A stretch of DNA of 7,774 nucleotides from an uncultured Desulfovibrio sp. (GTDB lineage Bacteria > Desulfobacterota > Desulfovibrionia > Desulfovibrionales > Desulfovibrionaceae), in contig CAMWTD010000104.1 of assembly GCA_947177085.1 (NCBI GenBank), positions 1-7,774 on the forward strand, given 5' to 3'. Below the pieces are notes generated by a model, which saw only the letters and a program-made list of their open reading frames with translations, searched no databases and was not told where the DNA came from. A program made the position numbers and the translations under genes. This document shows, piece by piece, positions 7,747 to 7,774 of this stretch. Position 1 is the first letter of the stretch. Each line of letters begins with the position of its first letter.

Positions 7747-7774
7747 AAAATAGGCACGTTCCGGGAGATGGCAA
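7747..7774 (-). promoter_or_regulatory. Candidate sigma-70 promoter for hslU at the window edge
   Basis: TTGCCA (7774-7769, 5/6 to TTGACA) and TATTTT (7752-7747, 4/6 to TATAAT) are separated by 16 bases, which would give a leader of about 50 bases. The surrounding DNA is otherwise GC-rich. I see no sigma-32 (CTTGAA/CCCCAT) or CIRCE-type heat-shock element in the visible 87 bases. The -35 element touches the last base of the window, so its context cannot be judged. Confidence 0.33.

Overview
The window is GC-rich. All five confident genes lie on the minus strand, so transcription runs from high to low coordinates. The gene content is chromosomal housekeeping: HslU protease ATPase, a membrane metallophosphoesterase, an exported M16 peptidase, a small DUF3467-like protein and the tRNA-modifying enzyme MiaB. 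The overall character fits a high-GC Gram-negative bacterium. A Desulfovibrionaceae-like organism is my best guess, but nothing in the sequence proves it. I see no mobile element, CRISPR array, rRNA or tRNA, and I found no undescribed system with strong support.

Layout in transcription order. hslU (7687 to 6374) has a strong ribosome binding site and a possible promoter at the window edge. After 15 bases comes a three-TM calcineurin-like phosphoesterase (6358 to 5144). After 99 bases comes a secreted, fused two-half M16 zinc peptidase (5044 to 2348). A 17-bp perfect hairpin (2285-2324) then closes this block. A second unit follows: the 125-aa DUF3467-like protein (2198 to 1821) and, 15 bases on, miaB (1805 to 423).

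The first block looks like a protein quality-control or envelope group: a cytoplasmic unfoldase, an inner-membrane phosphoesterase facing outward or inward, and a periplasmic peptidase. That functional link is inference from spacing and order only. The second unit pairs a small protein of unknown function with tRNA A37 methylthiolation.

The low-coordinate end is not biology. Bases 35-68 match the Nextera read-2 transposase adapter at 32 of 34 positions. They are flanked by an index-like octamer, a degraded P7-like stretch and a poly-C run (poly-G in read direction). This is sequencing read-through at a contig end. Bases 69-422 hold no gene I can support and probably rest on thin, error-prone read coverage.
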